Shown: positions 17,035 through 27,979, counted from the first letter of the stretch. The stretch is DNA of 64,000 nucleotides from Lachnospiraceae bacterium (GCA_024684065.1 JAIKXO010000109.1:21000-84999), one strand, 5' to 3'. Notes: a model not told the origin generated them from the sequence alone. Program-made: numbers and translations.

Positions 17035-18687
17035 TTATTCTACAAACTCTTTTTCTATGTCATCTATCTCACTTTCAGTTCGTTTGCCTTTGACATATTC
17101 AAAAAGAATTTGAGATATGTGATTATTCCAAACCTCTTTTCTTGCCTCTTGATAGTTATTGTTCGACAAGTACAAGCTTATCTTTGCAAAATAGGATGGT
17201 CCGAGATGATAGTGACGGTTTAGTTTTAGTTTTTCTTTTATAGCTTTATTTACACCTGAAATTCTATCAAGATAATTTTGATAATCATTCTGTAAATCCT
17301 TATCAATATGCATTGCCTTCAATACCTTATCCATAACATCCTCAGCCTTGATTTCAGCCCATGCAAAGCGTCTTCTCAGAGCAAAGTCAAAAACCTCAAC
17401 ACTGCGATCTATGTCGTTCATTGTTCCTATGATATACACGTTTGAAGGAATGAAAAACTTATCGTTTGTTTTATCCACAAAGAAGCTTTCATCAGTAGCC
17501 AGGGAAGAATATTGCGTTGCTATCTTGCCCTTTGCTCCCCTGTAATCAGCGTCAAGGCAATACATGGTTTCTCCTAAAACCTTTGAGATCTCAGCTCGAT
17601 TTATCTCATCAATAATAAATAAAAAGGGTGGAAGGATTGATGCAACATCGTCGCCTTTTGATTTGTTCGTTTCTTCGGAAGCTTCATTATTTTGTTCGTT
17701 AACGAGAGCAGATACTTTGTCTCTGTTGTTTTTAAACCAATCTATCCAATAACCAACTATCTCCCCATCTTCTCCACACAAAAAATCTTTTATAGAATCA
17801 TCACCCAAAGTTTTCCCTGCAGCGATAATGCGCTCAATCGCGCCTGCCCTTCTACAGAAGCGCTTAAAGGTTCCGTTCTTTAATGTGTATCCGATGTTTC
17901 CACTGCTTGTCGAGTCGGAAGATGACATTACAGGCCTGATACCTTCGATAAAATCGGTATAATCGTACGAAGGATGGAATTGTACCATATCCATCCGGAT
18001 TTTCTTCTCACATGCTTTTTCCCGGTCATTTTTCCCTGTTATGTCCAATAGTTTATCTGCAATTTCATTTCTAGCAGAATAAGTTTTCCCTGTACCGGGT
18101 GCTCCGTTCATAATAAGCTGTTTATTTGTCTTTAATAATGTGCACGGATCTGTCATATAAGTAAAACCTCCCTGTGGTGTTATTTGTGTTCCATAGATCA
18201 AAAAATCCGCAATTTGCTTCATCTTTTCTTTTGCTCTTTTTTCACCTGTTAATTCTTTCGTATCTGCAAATATACTTTTGCCATTAGAATCATGGAAAAT
18301 AAAATTGCCAGTTTTATCCTTGAGATCATACCATTCCCCTGTAAAAAGTGCATTCATAGTAGTGGTACTTGGTTCGATTTTTTTGAGTTTATCATTGTAA
18401 ACACCCATGTTGCGTCCATCTTTAGAATCTAGCGTAACAAACTGAGCTGCCTGAGCACTCCAAGTTGTATTATCAAAACCTACTTTCTCCAGGAATTTAG
18501 AATTGCTGCTTGTTCCGCCTAATATCAGCGCCATAAAAAACTGGAAATTTCGTTTTCTGTATCCATTTATTTCTACTTTATCAAATTGTTTTCCATCTAA
18601 ATATTCAATCTGTTTGATTAATAAATCATTGTCTTCATCAAGCAATTCCTTAAATTTCTCAAATGTGCTTTCTTTGCTTAATTTCAT
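17035..18687 (-). CDS. mcrB: McrB-type AAA+ GTPase of a McrBC restriction system
   Basis: About 550 residues. The AAA+ motor starts with Walker A GAPGTGKT (about residues 195-202), then the FHPSYDYTDFIEGIRP motif of McrB, Walker B FLFIIDEINRAEISK, and the GTPase mark GTMNDIDRSVEVFDFALRRRFAW. Those give GTP-driven translocation with McrC. The first 190 residues should recognise the modified base or other DNA mark; I do not recognise the fold. The frame extends to 18735, but AAGGAGGAG seven bases before the ATG at 18687 sets the start. What modification it targets is unknown. Confidence 0.88.
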   Translation of the reverse strand: MKLSKESTFEKFKELLDEDNDLLIKQIEYLDGKQFDKVEINGYRKRNFQFFMALILGGTSSNSKFLEKVGFDNTTWSAQAAQFVTLDSKDGRNMGVYNDKLKKIEPSTTTMNALFTGEWYDLKDKTGNFIFHDSNGKSIFADTKELTGEKRAKEKMKQIADFLIYGTQITPQGGFTYMTDPCTLLKTNKQLIMNGAPGTGKTYSARNEIADKLLDITGKNDREKACEKKIRMDMVQFHPSYDYTDFIEGIRPVMSSSDSTSSGNIGYTLKNGTFKRFCRRAGAIERIIAAGKTLGDDSIKDFLCGEDGEIVGYWIDWFKNNRDKVSALVNEQNNEASEETNKSKGDDVASILPPFLFIIDEINRAEISKVLGETMYCLDADYRGAKGKIATQYSSLATDESFFVDKTNDKFFIPSNVYIIGTMNDIDRSVEVFDFALRRRFAWAEIKAEDVMDKVLKAMHIDKDLQNDYQNYLDRISGVNKAIKEKLKLNRHYHLGPSYFAKISLYLSNNNYQEARKEVWNNHISQILFEYVKGKRTESEIDDIEKEFVE

Positions 18688-18811
18688 CGTTGCCTCCTCC
18701 TTGCTGCGATCAATATGATCGATCAATTGTTGCAAAAATCATTATATCAGGCCCATGATACGCAAAACGGACAAATCTGTCCATCATGTATAAAATGAAC
18801 TGCTATAGCAA

Positions 18812-19792
18812 TCATTCAATCCCTGGAATACTCCCCAATTCCTGAAGCTTCTTCCTTAACACCTCTTTATCCGGCAGTTGCAGCTGGTATTGCGACACCA
18901 TCATAGGAGACATCGTTCTACTCATGGCATATTCTACGACTTCATCATTCCTTGAAGCACATAAGATCAGTCCGACACTCGGGTTTTCATCCGGCTTCTT
19001 TACTTGACGGTCAAGTCCTTCAAGGTAAAAATCCATCTTGGATATGTATTCCGGCTTGAACTTTCCGGTCTTCAGTTCCATCGCCACAAGGCATCGCAGT
19101 GTCCTGTGATAGAACAGAAGATCCACATGATAATCCTCTCCGCCGACCATTATGGTATATTCTTCGTCGACATATGTGAAATCCTTGCCAAGCTCCAGCA
19201 TGAATTTCTTCATCCCCTCGATAAGTCCCTTCTTCAGATGCTTTTCCTTAAATTTCGGTGGCAGATCAAGAAACTCTATCACATAGGAATCCAGGAACGG
19301 ATTCAGCTCAGATTTAATCTTTTCTGGAAGTAGCTTTTCTTTGGAAAGCATATACCGTTCATAATATCCGCTGTCCATCTGACGCTCCAGTTCGCGCTTG
19401 CTGTAACGCTCCTTTATTGCCAGACGCATATAGAATTCACGTTCTTCATCAGATTTACAGCCGGACATGATCAGGAGATGATTTGTCCAGCTCAATTGTG
19501 TCACCAGTGGTGACACTTTTTCATTTCCATCGTAAAGCTCAAAAAACTGCTTCATTCTGTACAGCCCTCGGCGGTTGAATCCTTTGATTCCGGGAAACTG
19601 GTCCTGAATAAAGGAAGCGAGAGAATCAATATATCCGTCACCATAGGAAGCTTCCTTCGATTGCTCCGAAAGAAAACGACCTACATTCTGATACATAAGT
19701 ATCAGCTCTTCATTTACTTTTCGATATGCGTTTTCACGAGCATTTTCTATGATTGATGCAACCTGCTCAAAGCCTTTATCAATTTCGTTCAT
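18812..19792 (-). CDS. YhcG/DUF1016-family PD-(D/E)XK nuclease
   Basis: About 326 residues. The N-terminal DUF1016 half includes an alpha-helical part with YGDGYIDSLASFIQDQFPGIKGFNRRGLYRMKQFF and SPLVTQLSWTNHLLIMSGC. The C-terminal nuclease-like half has the core DYHVDLLFYHRTLRCLVAMELKTGKF, where the Asp and E-x-K form the predicted active site. Such genes are common in type I restriction and other defence loci. GAGG before the ATG at 19792 sets the start; the frame reaches 19834 through a sequence that copies the internal SPLVTQ codons. It follows the same orientation as mcrBC and may belong to the same island. Confidence 0.83.
   Translation of the reverse strand: MNEIDKGFEQVASIIENARENAYRKVNEELILMYQNVGRFLSEQSKEASYGDGYIDSLASFIQDQFPGIKGFNRRGLYRMKQFFELYDGNEKVSPLVTQLSWTNHLLIMSGCKSDEEREFYMRLAIKERYSKRELERQMDSGYYERYMLSKEKLLPEKIKSELNPFLDSYVIEFLDLPPKFKEKHLKKGLIEGMKKFMLELGKDFTYVDEEYTIMVGGEDYHVDLLFYHRTLRCLVAMELKTGKFKPEYISKMDFYLEGLDRQVKKPDENPSVGLILCASRNDEVVEYAMSRTMSPMMVSQYQLQLPDKEVLRKKLQELGSIPGIE
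19498..19516. repeat. Palindrome inside the YhcG-family gene, twin of 19816-19834
   Basis: GTGTCACC-AGT-GGTGACAC. With flanks (AATTGTGTCACCA before, GGTGACACTTTTT around) it nearly duplicates the site upstream of the gene. Confidence 0.6.
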
Positions 19793-19815
19793 CCGCTTAG
19801 TCCTCGTTTTGAATT

Positions 19816-19834
19816 GTGTCACCACCGGTGACAC
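19816..19834. repeat. Palindrome upstream of the YhcG-family gene, twin of 19498-19516
   Basis: GTGTCACC-ACC-GGTGACAC, just before the chosen start codon and six bases from the next gene's stop. On the plus strand it is followed by TTTTT. It may be an operator or the scar of a local duplication. Confidence 0.6.
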
Positions 19835-19840
19835 TTTTTG

Positions 19841-20962
19841 TTACTCCTTTGTTTTTCGCTGTTTTCGCTTTTTTTCTGAAGCATTCCCAGCTTTCCGTTT
19901 CCTGTAAGCCATCTGTTTTCTTGCATTTCTTGCTTTCTGGCATTCTTCAGAATCACAGAATTCCTGTCTATTACTTCGCCTGATCAGAAACTTCCCACAG
20001 TTTCTGCAGCAGATCATGATCCCTTCCGTTCTTGCTTCCTCACGTTGCCTGTTTTCAAGAGCCGGATCCTCTGAGATCATCCGTGCAAGGGTATACCATG
20101 CGATATCAAACACAGAGTCTATATCTGCCGAAAAATCAAATCTTCCAGAAGCCGCATTGAACTTAAGTCTCATATTAAAATTCGGTATGAATTCCACAAG
20201 CTTAGCGCGAAGCTCATCGTAATCGTCATACGGATTATGGTTAAAATCAAATTCACCCTCGGGCGGCTGCTGCGCGGGATGTTTATCTGCATAGTCATTT
20301 GCAAGCTGCATTCTTTCTACAATATCATCCGTGGAAACCTCTATTTTCTTTAATACTTCATCCGGGATGTCCGGATTTACCCGCTTGTATTCTTCAAAAT
20401 AACTGTGGTTTTCAAAATAGCGGCCTTCTTCATAAAGATTATAAGCAATCTCATCATCGGAATAGATCAGTCCCTCAAGCGCCACATAAAAGCGGACAGC
20501 ATTATAAAGGTCTCCGAGATCCTTCATGAAACGGTCGATCTCAAATAATCCGTCCCTCTCCACGATATCAGCTTCGACGGAGTTAATATCGAAGTCTTGT
20601 ATCAGCTCCGAGTATATGAAATCCACACGGTACGGATGCATATTATCCAGGCACCACCGTATGATCAATTGCTCCTTCGGCGTCGTGTTATCGTAACTGT
20701 CAATAACTTTAGCAAGGTTACAAAGACTTGTAAGCAGTTCCTTTCCAGTCAATCCCTCGGATGCTGGGAATTCCGGTTCCTTTCCTGGCTTGCAAACCGG
20801 ATATACCAGCTGATCCTTTCCATTGAAAGAATAAGTATAGTCCTTAAATCTGAACGGATGATACACAAGCTGACCGACTCCGCCAATTTCTTTTAATCCC
20901 AGTATTTTCGTTGTTTTATCTGCTTTGGATGGAATATGTTCACCATTCCAGTTAAGTGGCAT
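19841..20962 (-). CDS. Uncharacterised protein with C-terminal CGNR-like zinc finger
   Basis: 373 residues, family not recognised with certainty. The first 230 residues are acidic and mostly helical with no membrane segment. The C-terminal 60 residues hold CCRNCGKFLIRRS then FCDSEECQKARNARKQMAYR, a four-Cys zinc site followed by basic residues, much like the CGNR zinc-finger domain thought to bind DNA, then a Lys/Arg tail. I infer a DNA-binding regulator or element-borne accessory protein. It is divergent from the excisionase-like gene, with shared GTTACCG/CGGTAAC sites between them. Confidence 0.65.
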   Translation of the reverse strand: MPLNWNGEHIPSKADKTTKILGLKEIGGVGQLVYHPFRFKDYTYSFNGKDQLVYPVCKPGKEPEFPASEGLTGKELLTSLCNLAKVIDSYDNTTPKEQLIIRWCLDNMHPYRVDFIYSELIQDFDINSVEADIVERDGLFEIDRFMKDLGDLYNAVRFYVALEGLIYSDDEIAYNLYEEGRYFENHSYFEEYKRVNPDIPDEVLKKIEVSTDDIVERMQLANDYADKHPAQQPPEGEFDFNHNPYDDYDELRAKLVEFIPNFNMRLKFNAASGRFDFSADIDSVFDIAWYTLARMISEDPALENRQREEARTEGIMICCRNCGKFLIRRSNRQEFCDSEECQKARNARKQMAYRKRKAGNASEKKRKQRKTKE

Positions 20963-20990
20963 TACTACACCTCAATATATCGTCTTATGC

Positions 20991-21031
20991 GTTACCGTTA
21001 GGGTTACCGTCAGTTTTTAGACATCGGTAAC
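20991..21031. promoter_or_regulatory. Divergent control region with GTTACCG/CGGTAAC sites
   Basis: Two direct GTTACCG copies (20991-20997, 21003-21009) and one inverted CGGTAAC (21025-21031) lie between the zinc-finger gene and the excisionase-like gene. The same motif, as an inverted pair, flanks the -10 box of the recombinase promoter at 26234-26260. A shared regulator of the element is inferred. Confidence 0.6.
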
Positions 21032-21104
21032 ATTATATTCTAAAATGGCGTTGAAATCAATAAAAACTTGTACAAATACGTACAACGCAATTGGAGGTAT
21101 AGCG

Positions 21105-21281
21105 ATGGAAAAAACAACCATGAGCGTGCAGGAATTATCCGCACAGATTGGCATATCCCTTCCGAAAGCTTATGAGCTTGTGAAGGATCCCGGATTCCCG
21201 ACTATCAAAGTCGGCGCAAGGATCCTGATCCCGGTGGAGGCCTTCAGGGAATGGCTGATCAGGAACTCGATCAAAGAATGA
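21105..21281 (+). CDS. Excisionase-like helix-turn-helix protein
   Basis: 58 residues of the HTH_17/MerR-like type: SVQELSAQIGISLPKAYELV forms the helix-turn-helix and FPTIKVGARILIPVEAFREW the wing. Proteins of this kind direct excision in conjugative and satellite elements. GGAGG nine bases before the ATG at 21105 sets the start, although the frame is open to 21045. It heads the plus-strand run of the mobile element. Confidence 0.8.
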   Translation: MEKTTMSVQELSAQIGISLPKAYELVKDPGFPTIKVGARILIPVEAFREWLIRNSIKE

Positions 21282-21320
21282 AGCAAGACAGAAATCTAAA
21301 GGGAGGAGGTGAAACGGGAA

Positions 21321-23615
21321 ATGACCTTAGATGAGCTTAAAGCACAGAATATATGGTTCCTTTGGAACTATGCTCCGGGGAAGAACGGTAAGAAAACCAA
21401 GGTTCCTATGTCAGTAAGTGGCGGCATAACCGGTACTTCGGATAAATTCCGAAATACATGGGCTGATTACGATACCGCTATCCGCTCAAAGGAAAAGCTT
21501 ACAGCTGCCGGCATCGGATTTAAGGTTCCGGACAATATGTACTTCCTTGATATTGACGGCAGACCGCTTGATGACAGCTTAGTGCAGCTCCTTCTCGAAA
21601 GACATGATACCTATGCGGAAACCTCTCCCAGCGGTAACGGAATTCATATCTTAGGGATATGCGACAATGACAGGCTCCCTTTCATCAGAGATGACGGCAA
21701 GGACAGAATCACTGTAGCCAGAGAGTTTTACCAGAAGAATCCGAATAACCACATTGAGTTATATTTCGGACATGCCACTAACCGGTATGCAACCTTTACC
21801 GGTAATGCCCTTAATGATAAAGAGCTTACAGACGGTACAACAGCCTGCCTTACTACGCTTGATAAGGATATGCGAAGGAAGCCTAAGACCAACTACAGTG
21901 AAAGCCGCGACGGCAACAGAGAGGATTTCGATATCATCTGCAACCTAAAGAAGCAGAAAAACGGCGAAAAATTCTCGAAGCTATATGATCATGGCGACTG
22001 GCAGAGCTGTGGCTATGGATCACAATCTGAAGCGGATGCAGGGCTTTGCTCCATGATCGCATTCCGTACAGGCCCGGATCCTGAAGTGATTGACAGATTG
22101 TTCCGTGAATCAGCTCTATACCGCCCTAAATGGGAAAGAGATGACTACCGCAATAATACCATAAGTTTTGCAATCGAAAGCTGCAAAGGCAACTTTCACC
22201 GTACCGTAATGGAGCATCCGCCTTTTATCCGGTTTGATGATAACGGGCAGGCTCATGTAATAGTCCCGCTTCTGGCGAAATACTGCCGGGAACATATGCA
22301 ATACATACTTGTCCGCGATAACGGCAAGCAGGCACTGCATAAGTACATTTACGAAGACGGCTGTTACCGTTTTTACGCCGACAACATGATGATGGGACGG
22401 ATTAAGCAGTTTATAGCTGATTATGATGAAGAACTTGTCTCCATGAGAAAAGTATCGGAAACCTTGCAGCACATCAGCACGGATCTGAATTATATCAGCC
22501 AGGATGACCTCAATTCCGATGAAACCATCATCAATTTTGAGAATACGCTACTGAAGGTAACCGGATCAGAAATCACAGAGTTTCCTCATACGGCGGATAT
22601 CTATTCTACGATTCAGATTCCCTGTGTCTGGAAGGGCTCCGAAACACCCACTCCGGTATTCGATTCCTATATGGATACTCTGACAGACGGCGATAAAGCT
22701 GTACAACAGCTTCTCATGGAATTCATCGGTGCCTGCCTTTCCAATATCAAGGGCTGGCGGATGAAAAAGGCTCTTTTCCTTGTAGGAGACGGCGATACCG
22801 GCAAATCCCAGTTAAAAAGCCTTGTGGAAATGCTTCTCGGAAAAGGAAACTTCATCGGCATTGATCTTAAAGAGATTGAAGCCCGCTTCGGAACCGGTGC
22901 TGTATATGGCACACGGCTCGCCGGAAACTCCGATATGAGTTTCCTCTCTGTAGATGAACTTAAGACCTTTAAGAAGATGACCGGCGGTGACAGCATTTAC
23001 GCTGAATTCAAAGGCCAGCAAGGATTTGAGTACACATATAACGGACTTCTTTGGTTCTGTATGAACCGACTTCCGAAGTTCGGCGGAGATTCCGGCAAAT
23101 GGGTATACGACAGGATCATGGTCGTTGAGTGTAAGAACGTCATTCCGAAAGCAAAACAGGACAAGCAGCTTCTCGACAAGATGTATACGGAGCGTGACGG
23201 CATTGTTTATAAGGCTGTTAAGGCATTGCAGACAGTTATAGCAAACGGCTACAGCTTCTCGGAGCCTGATAGCGTATCAAGCGCAAGAGATAATTATCAG
23301 CGTGAGAATAATACAGTCATCTGCTTCTTTGAGGAATGTCTGTGCCTGCGCGAAAACGGAAAGATCACGGATTCATGCACTACCGGCAAGACCTACAAAG
23401 TTTATAAGGAATGGTGCCGCGATAACAATAACGGCTACGCCAAATCCTATAAGGAATTCCGGGAGAAGCTGGCAGAACACCTGTCTACATCCTTTGCTGA
23501 AATGACAGTTAAGAGAAATGACGGCACCTATTTCAGAGATTATACGTTGACAACTGAGACAAAGCAGAATTACCAGAATGCATACGGTTATGCCGCAGAT
23601 GAGTTTCTCGCATAA
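21321..23615 (+). CDS. P4-family primase-helicase (DUF5906/D5-type)
   Basis: About 764 residues. The N-terminal third is primase-like, with the metal-binding strand NMYFLDIDGRPLDD; a PriCT-like section follows around DPEVIDRLFRESALYRPKWE. The C-terminal SF3 helicase has Walker A FLVGDGDTGKSQ, then YGTRLAGNSDM and a conserved WFCMNRLP. Such proteins start replication of satellites like P4 and of many integrated elements. GGAGGTG before the ATG at 21321 fits better than the GTG at 21309, which overlaps that site. Likely origin iterons follow the gene. Confidence 0.88.
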   Translation: MTLDELKAQNIWFLWNYAPGKNGKKTKVPMSVSGGITGTSDKFRNTWADYDTAIRSKEKLTAAGIGFKVPDNMYFLDIDGRPLDDSLVQLLLERHDTYAETSPSGNGIHILGICDNDRLPFIRDDGKDRITVAREFYQKNPNNHIELYFGHATNRYATFTGNALNDKELTDGTTACLTTLDKDMRRKPKTNYSESRDGNREDFDIICNLKKQKNGEKFSKLYDHGDWQSCGYGSQSEADAGLCSMIAFRTGPDPEVIDRLFRESALYRPKWERDDYRNNTISFAIESCKGNFHRTVMEHPPFIRFDDNGQAHVIVPLLAKYCREHMQYILVRDNGKQALHKYIYEDGCYRFYADNMMMGRIKQFIADYDEELVSMRKVSETLQHISTDLNYISQDDLNSDETIINFENTLLKVTGSEITEFPHTADIYSTIQIPCVWKGSETPTPVFDSYMDTLTDGDKAVQQLLMEFIGACLSNIKGWRMKKALFLVGDGDTGKSQLKSLVEMLLGKGNFIGIDLKEIEARFGTGAVYGTRLAGNSDMSFLSVDELKTFKKMTGGDSIYAEFKGQQGFEYTYNGLLWFCMNRLPKFGGDSGKWVYDRIMVVECKNVIPKAKQDKQLLDKMYTERDGIVYKAVKALQTVIANGYSFSEPDSVSSARDNYQRENNTVICFFEECLCLRENGKITDSCTTGKTYKVYKEWCRDNNNGYAKSYKEFREKLAEHLSTSFAEMTVKRNDGTYFRDYTLTTETKQNYQNAYGYAADEFLA

Positions 23616-23618
23616 AAA

Positions 23619-23907
23619 GTGGTCGTTCGCCTATGTTCGTGGTCGATGTAGTGGTCATAAATCTGCTCATGACCACATGTCATTTTCTTGATAGCCAAGG
23701 CTTCGGGGGATTAAGTGGTCGTAGTGGTCGATGTTCAAACTTCTAAGGCAGTTTTATTCAAAGTATGTATCAGATACATAGATACACGGTTTGATAAAAG
23801 ATTGTGATTAAGGAATGAGAATAATCGCCACAACGACCACCGAAAGCCCTGAACCATAGATAAAACAAGGGATTTGTGATCTCTATATCGCCCACGAATA
23901 CGACCAC
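23619..23907. repeat. GTGGTCG iteron cluster, candidate replication origin
   Basis: The 352-base gap after the primase gene has no credible ORF. It holds GTGGTCG (or A) at 23619, 23639, 23651, 23715 and 23724, and inverted copies at 23670, 23834 and 23901, with an AT-rich stretch between about 23740 and 23830. Iterons plus an AT-rich region next to a primase-helicase are the usual build of a satellite origin. Function is inferred. Confidence 0.6.
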
Positions 23908-23967
23908 GGCACAACCACTTTTAACAATATGCAACCACCATAAAGCAGAAAAGGAGGAAACAGATTT

Positions 23968-24222
23968 ATGGGAAGCAGAGATTCCAGTATCCGGGCACTG
24001 GCTAAAAAGCTCGGGAAGGACTACAGAGTAACTGTTATTGACCTGGAGCCTGTTGTTTACAGGGATTTCGGCAATGGATTTAATGTCGAGATCAGCGGAA
24101 TGTACACTACAAGCAAATTACGAAAGGCCACGATCTACCTCTGGCACGGAGACAGGCAGCCGGACTGTATCATCGTTAAAACAGTGAAGGACGAAAGGCG
24201 GTGTGATCATGGACATGACTGA
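23968..24222 (+). CDS. Small element-borne protein of unknown function
   Basis: 84 residues, not recognised. It begins with a basic helical stretch (SSIRALAKKLGKDYRVTV) and continues with beta-rich sequence; no Cys ligands until the end and no membrane segment. AAAGGAGGAAAC precedes the ATG, so translation is likely. It overlaps the next gene by 14 bases, placing it in the capsid-side operon. Confidence 0.7.
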   Translation: MGSRDSSIRALAKKLGKDYRVTVIDLEPVVYRDFGNGFNVEISGMYTTSKLRKATIYLWHGDRQPDCIIVKTVKDERRCDHGHD

Positions 24223-24523
24223 CACCAGATATTATCCGCTTACATCGGTAGACTCGAAAGAAACAATGTTGGTTCCGATGTTTGCGGTAACTGATCCAAA
24301 AGTGATTTCAGGAAACCAGTCAATGTACCTCTCTGAAATCATACCGGAATACTTCAGGCTTCATTCCTACAACCCCATGACACAAAAATCCACGGACAAG
24401 CTTCAAATACGCTGCCCGAGGTGCGGAAAGACTATGAAGCAGATTTCCGCCAATACAGATACTTACAATCTAAGCCTTTACAGATGTAACGGCTGCAAAC
24501 AGGAGAAGGAGGATTCGAGATGA
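24209..24523 (+). CDS. Zinc-ribbon protein of the element (first of a pair)
   Basis: 104 residues. The last 35 hold a zinc ribbon, CPRCGKTMKQI then YRCNGCKQEKED. The N-terminal part is unlike known domains. GAAAGGCGG lies eight bases before the ATG at 24209; the frame opens with a GTG six bases earlier. The next gene starts in an ATGA overlap with its stop and has the same ribbon layout, so the two are diverged duplicates that probably act together, possibly on nucleic acid. Confidence 0.72.
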   Translation: MDMTDTRYYPLTSVDSKETMLVPMFAVTDPKVISGNQSMYLSEIIPEYFRLHSYNPMTQKSTDKLQIRCPRCGKTMKQISANTDTYNLSLYRCNGCKQEKEDSR

Positions 24524-24834
24524 TTTATCCACTGATCAAAAACAACAAAAGCCGCAACGAAAACCTTTATAACACCGGTCAGGGCTACTACACGGAAGAA
24601 TGTGCCAGAAGCCTGCACAGACTGTATCTTCAAGATGAATTTGCCCGCAATGAAAAAGGGCGTACGGTGAGGTATTTCAGACTCAATGCCGTTGACGACC
24701 ACACTCAGGAAATGGCGCTCTCCTATGAGATTTACTGCCCTAAGTGCGGGAACCGGCTGAAGCAGATAGGACGACAGCTTTCATTCAACAAACTGGGGCT
24801 TTATGCCTGCCCCTGCTGCAATAAAACAAGATAA
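24520..24834 (+). CDS. Zinc-ribbon protein of the element (second of a pair)
   Basis: 104 residues, with the C-terminal ribbon CPKCGNRLKQIGRQ and YACPCCNKTR, matching its upstream neighbour in spacing (K-Q-I after the first Cys pair). Start and upstream stop overlap as ATGA, a sign of coupled translation. The capsid gene follows 14 bases later with its own AGGGAGG site. Function unknown. Confidence 0.72.
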   Translation: MIYPLIKNNKSRNENLYNTGQGYYTEECARSLHRLYLQDEFARNEKGRTVRYFRLNAVDDHTQEMALSYEIYCPKCGNRLKQIGRQLSFNKLGLYACPCCNKTR

Positions 24835-24848
24835 GGGAGGATCCGATC

Positions 24849-25784
24849 ATGATGAAAAGATTTAACGACATTACCGCTCAGCCTGAGTATGACAATCAGT
24901 TTTGGGCTGAAATGAGGAACAAGACGATTGATAACAAGGTGATTTCCAAGGCAGTATCCAACATAACCGGCGGATACATGCTACCTGCTACTGCCGAAAC
25001 CAAGCTTTCAAAAGCAATCGCAAAGGAATCCGTATTCCGTCAGATCGCCACACATATCACGGCGTATTCCGGCAACAATCATATTCTTGCAAAGGACTGT
25101 GATGATATAGCGGCTTTTACGGCACCCGGAGAAGAGATACCCGGTTCAGACGGAAATCAGGATTCCAGAGATTTTAGCGTAGATCGTCATAAGCTGGCAG
25201 TCATTGTCAAGCTCAGCAGCGACTTTGTCCATGACGCAAGTTTCTCTATTGAGGATTATCTTATCGACCGCCTGGGAAAGAACTTTGGGCGGGCTGAGGA
25301 TAAGGGCTTCATTACCGGAACCGGTTCGGATGAACCCACCGGAATCCTTACAGCTATAGGCGGAGCTGATGTGGCTCTTACCACTTCAACTCTCACCTAC
25401 GACGATATACTCACGCTATATTATTCCACAGATAAACAGTATCGGAAGAATGGTGTATGGCTGATGAACGACTCTACGGCACTCCACCTTAGGAAGCTTA
25501 AGGATGATGATGGCAACTACCTTTGGAATGCTGTAAATGATACTATCCTCGGCAAGCCGGTAGTTATCTCGGAATATATGCCGGATGTCGAAACAAATGC
25601 AAAGCCTGTAGTATTCGGAGATTTCTCCTACTACTGGATAATTGACAGGGATCCTGTCTCCGTGCAGACACTGAAAGAGCTTTACCTTAACACCGGTCAC
25701 ATCGGTTATCTGGCTTATGAGTTCCTTGACGGAAAGCTGATCCGGAAGGAAGCCATAAAGGCCGTACAGATAAATAACGAGTAA
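24849..25784 (+). CDS. HK97-family major capsid protein
   Basis: 311 residues. Recognisable HK97-fold segments: GGYMLPATAETKLSKAIAKESVFRQIATHI, the SSDFVHDASFSIEDYLIDRLGKNFGRAEDKGFITGTGSDEPTGI stretch with the spine helix and the GTG-PTGI turn, DDILTLYYSTDKQYRKNGVWLMN, and GKPVVISEYMPD. There is no long scaffold domain at the N-terminus, only about 40 residues. No portal, terminase, protease or tail gene lies nearby, so the element carries a lone capsid gene. It may package element DNA in a small shell with helper functions, or be a remnant. Confidence 0.88.
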   Translation: MMKRFNDITAQPEYDNQFWAEMRNKTIDNKVISKAVSNITGGYMLPATAETKLSKAIAKESVFRQIATHITAYSGNNHILAKDCDDIAAFTAPGEEIPGSDGNQDSRDFSVDRHKLAVIVKLSSDFVHDASFSIEDYLIDRLGKNFGRAEDKGFITGTGSDEPTGILTAIGGADVALTTSTLTYDDILTLYYSTDKQYRKNGVWLMNDSTALHLRKLKDDDGNYLWNAVNDTILGKPVVISEYMPDVETNAKPVVFGDFSYYWIIDRDPVSVQTLKELYLNTGHIGYLAYEFLDGKLIRKEAIKAVQINNE

Positions 25785-26047
25785 AAACGTGCATTTATAG
25801 TTTTTCAAAGAAACTATTATAAGGGTTTTATCTCTATGACCATATATTTATCCGGATTGAAGGGCAATTTTACTTTTGATTTCGCGATTTTACGTGCGAT
25901 ATTGGGGCGCCGTCTTGAGCTTATATAGGTCATAGGGATTTTACCTCCCCCCCCTTATGGGGTATCACAGCAATCATGTATCAATGACAAATCAGAAATT
26001 GTACAAAGGAACCGGCTGTGCGGTTTGCTTGTCGGAAGGAGGAGCTT

Positions 26048-26206
26048 ATGGAATTTGAAGCCATTCACACCACAAGTACATATATCGGCGATACGCTTTT
26101 CATCGTAGAGTCCGTGACTGCTGATAGTACCAAAGAGACAGCCGCCGACAAGGTAAAATGGCTGATTTTGGGGAACCTCGATGAAATGCTTAAAAAAGCA
26201 TCCTGA
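26048..26206 (+). CDS. tnpW: TnpW-like small protein
   Basis: 52 residues. The pattern THTTSTYIGDTLFIVESVTA then KETAADKVKWLILGN matches the small TnpW protein found next to TnpX-type large serine recombinases in Tn4451-like elements. GGAAGGAGGAG six bases before the ATG at 26048 sets the start. The preceding gap 25785-26047 has no gene; it contains a C-tract near 25947. The exact role of TnpW is not established. Confidence 0.72.
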   Translation: MEFEAIHTTSTYIGDTLFIVESVTADSTKETAADKVKWLILGNLDEMLKKAS

Positions 26207-26211
26207 ATTAA

Positions 26212-27947
<1,736 letters not shown>

Positions 27948-27979
27948 ATTCTTTCAGGGATAAAAAATCCCTTAGACTA

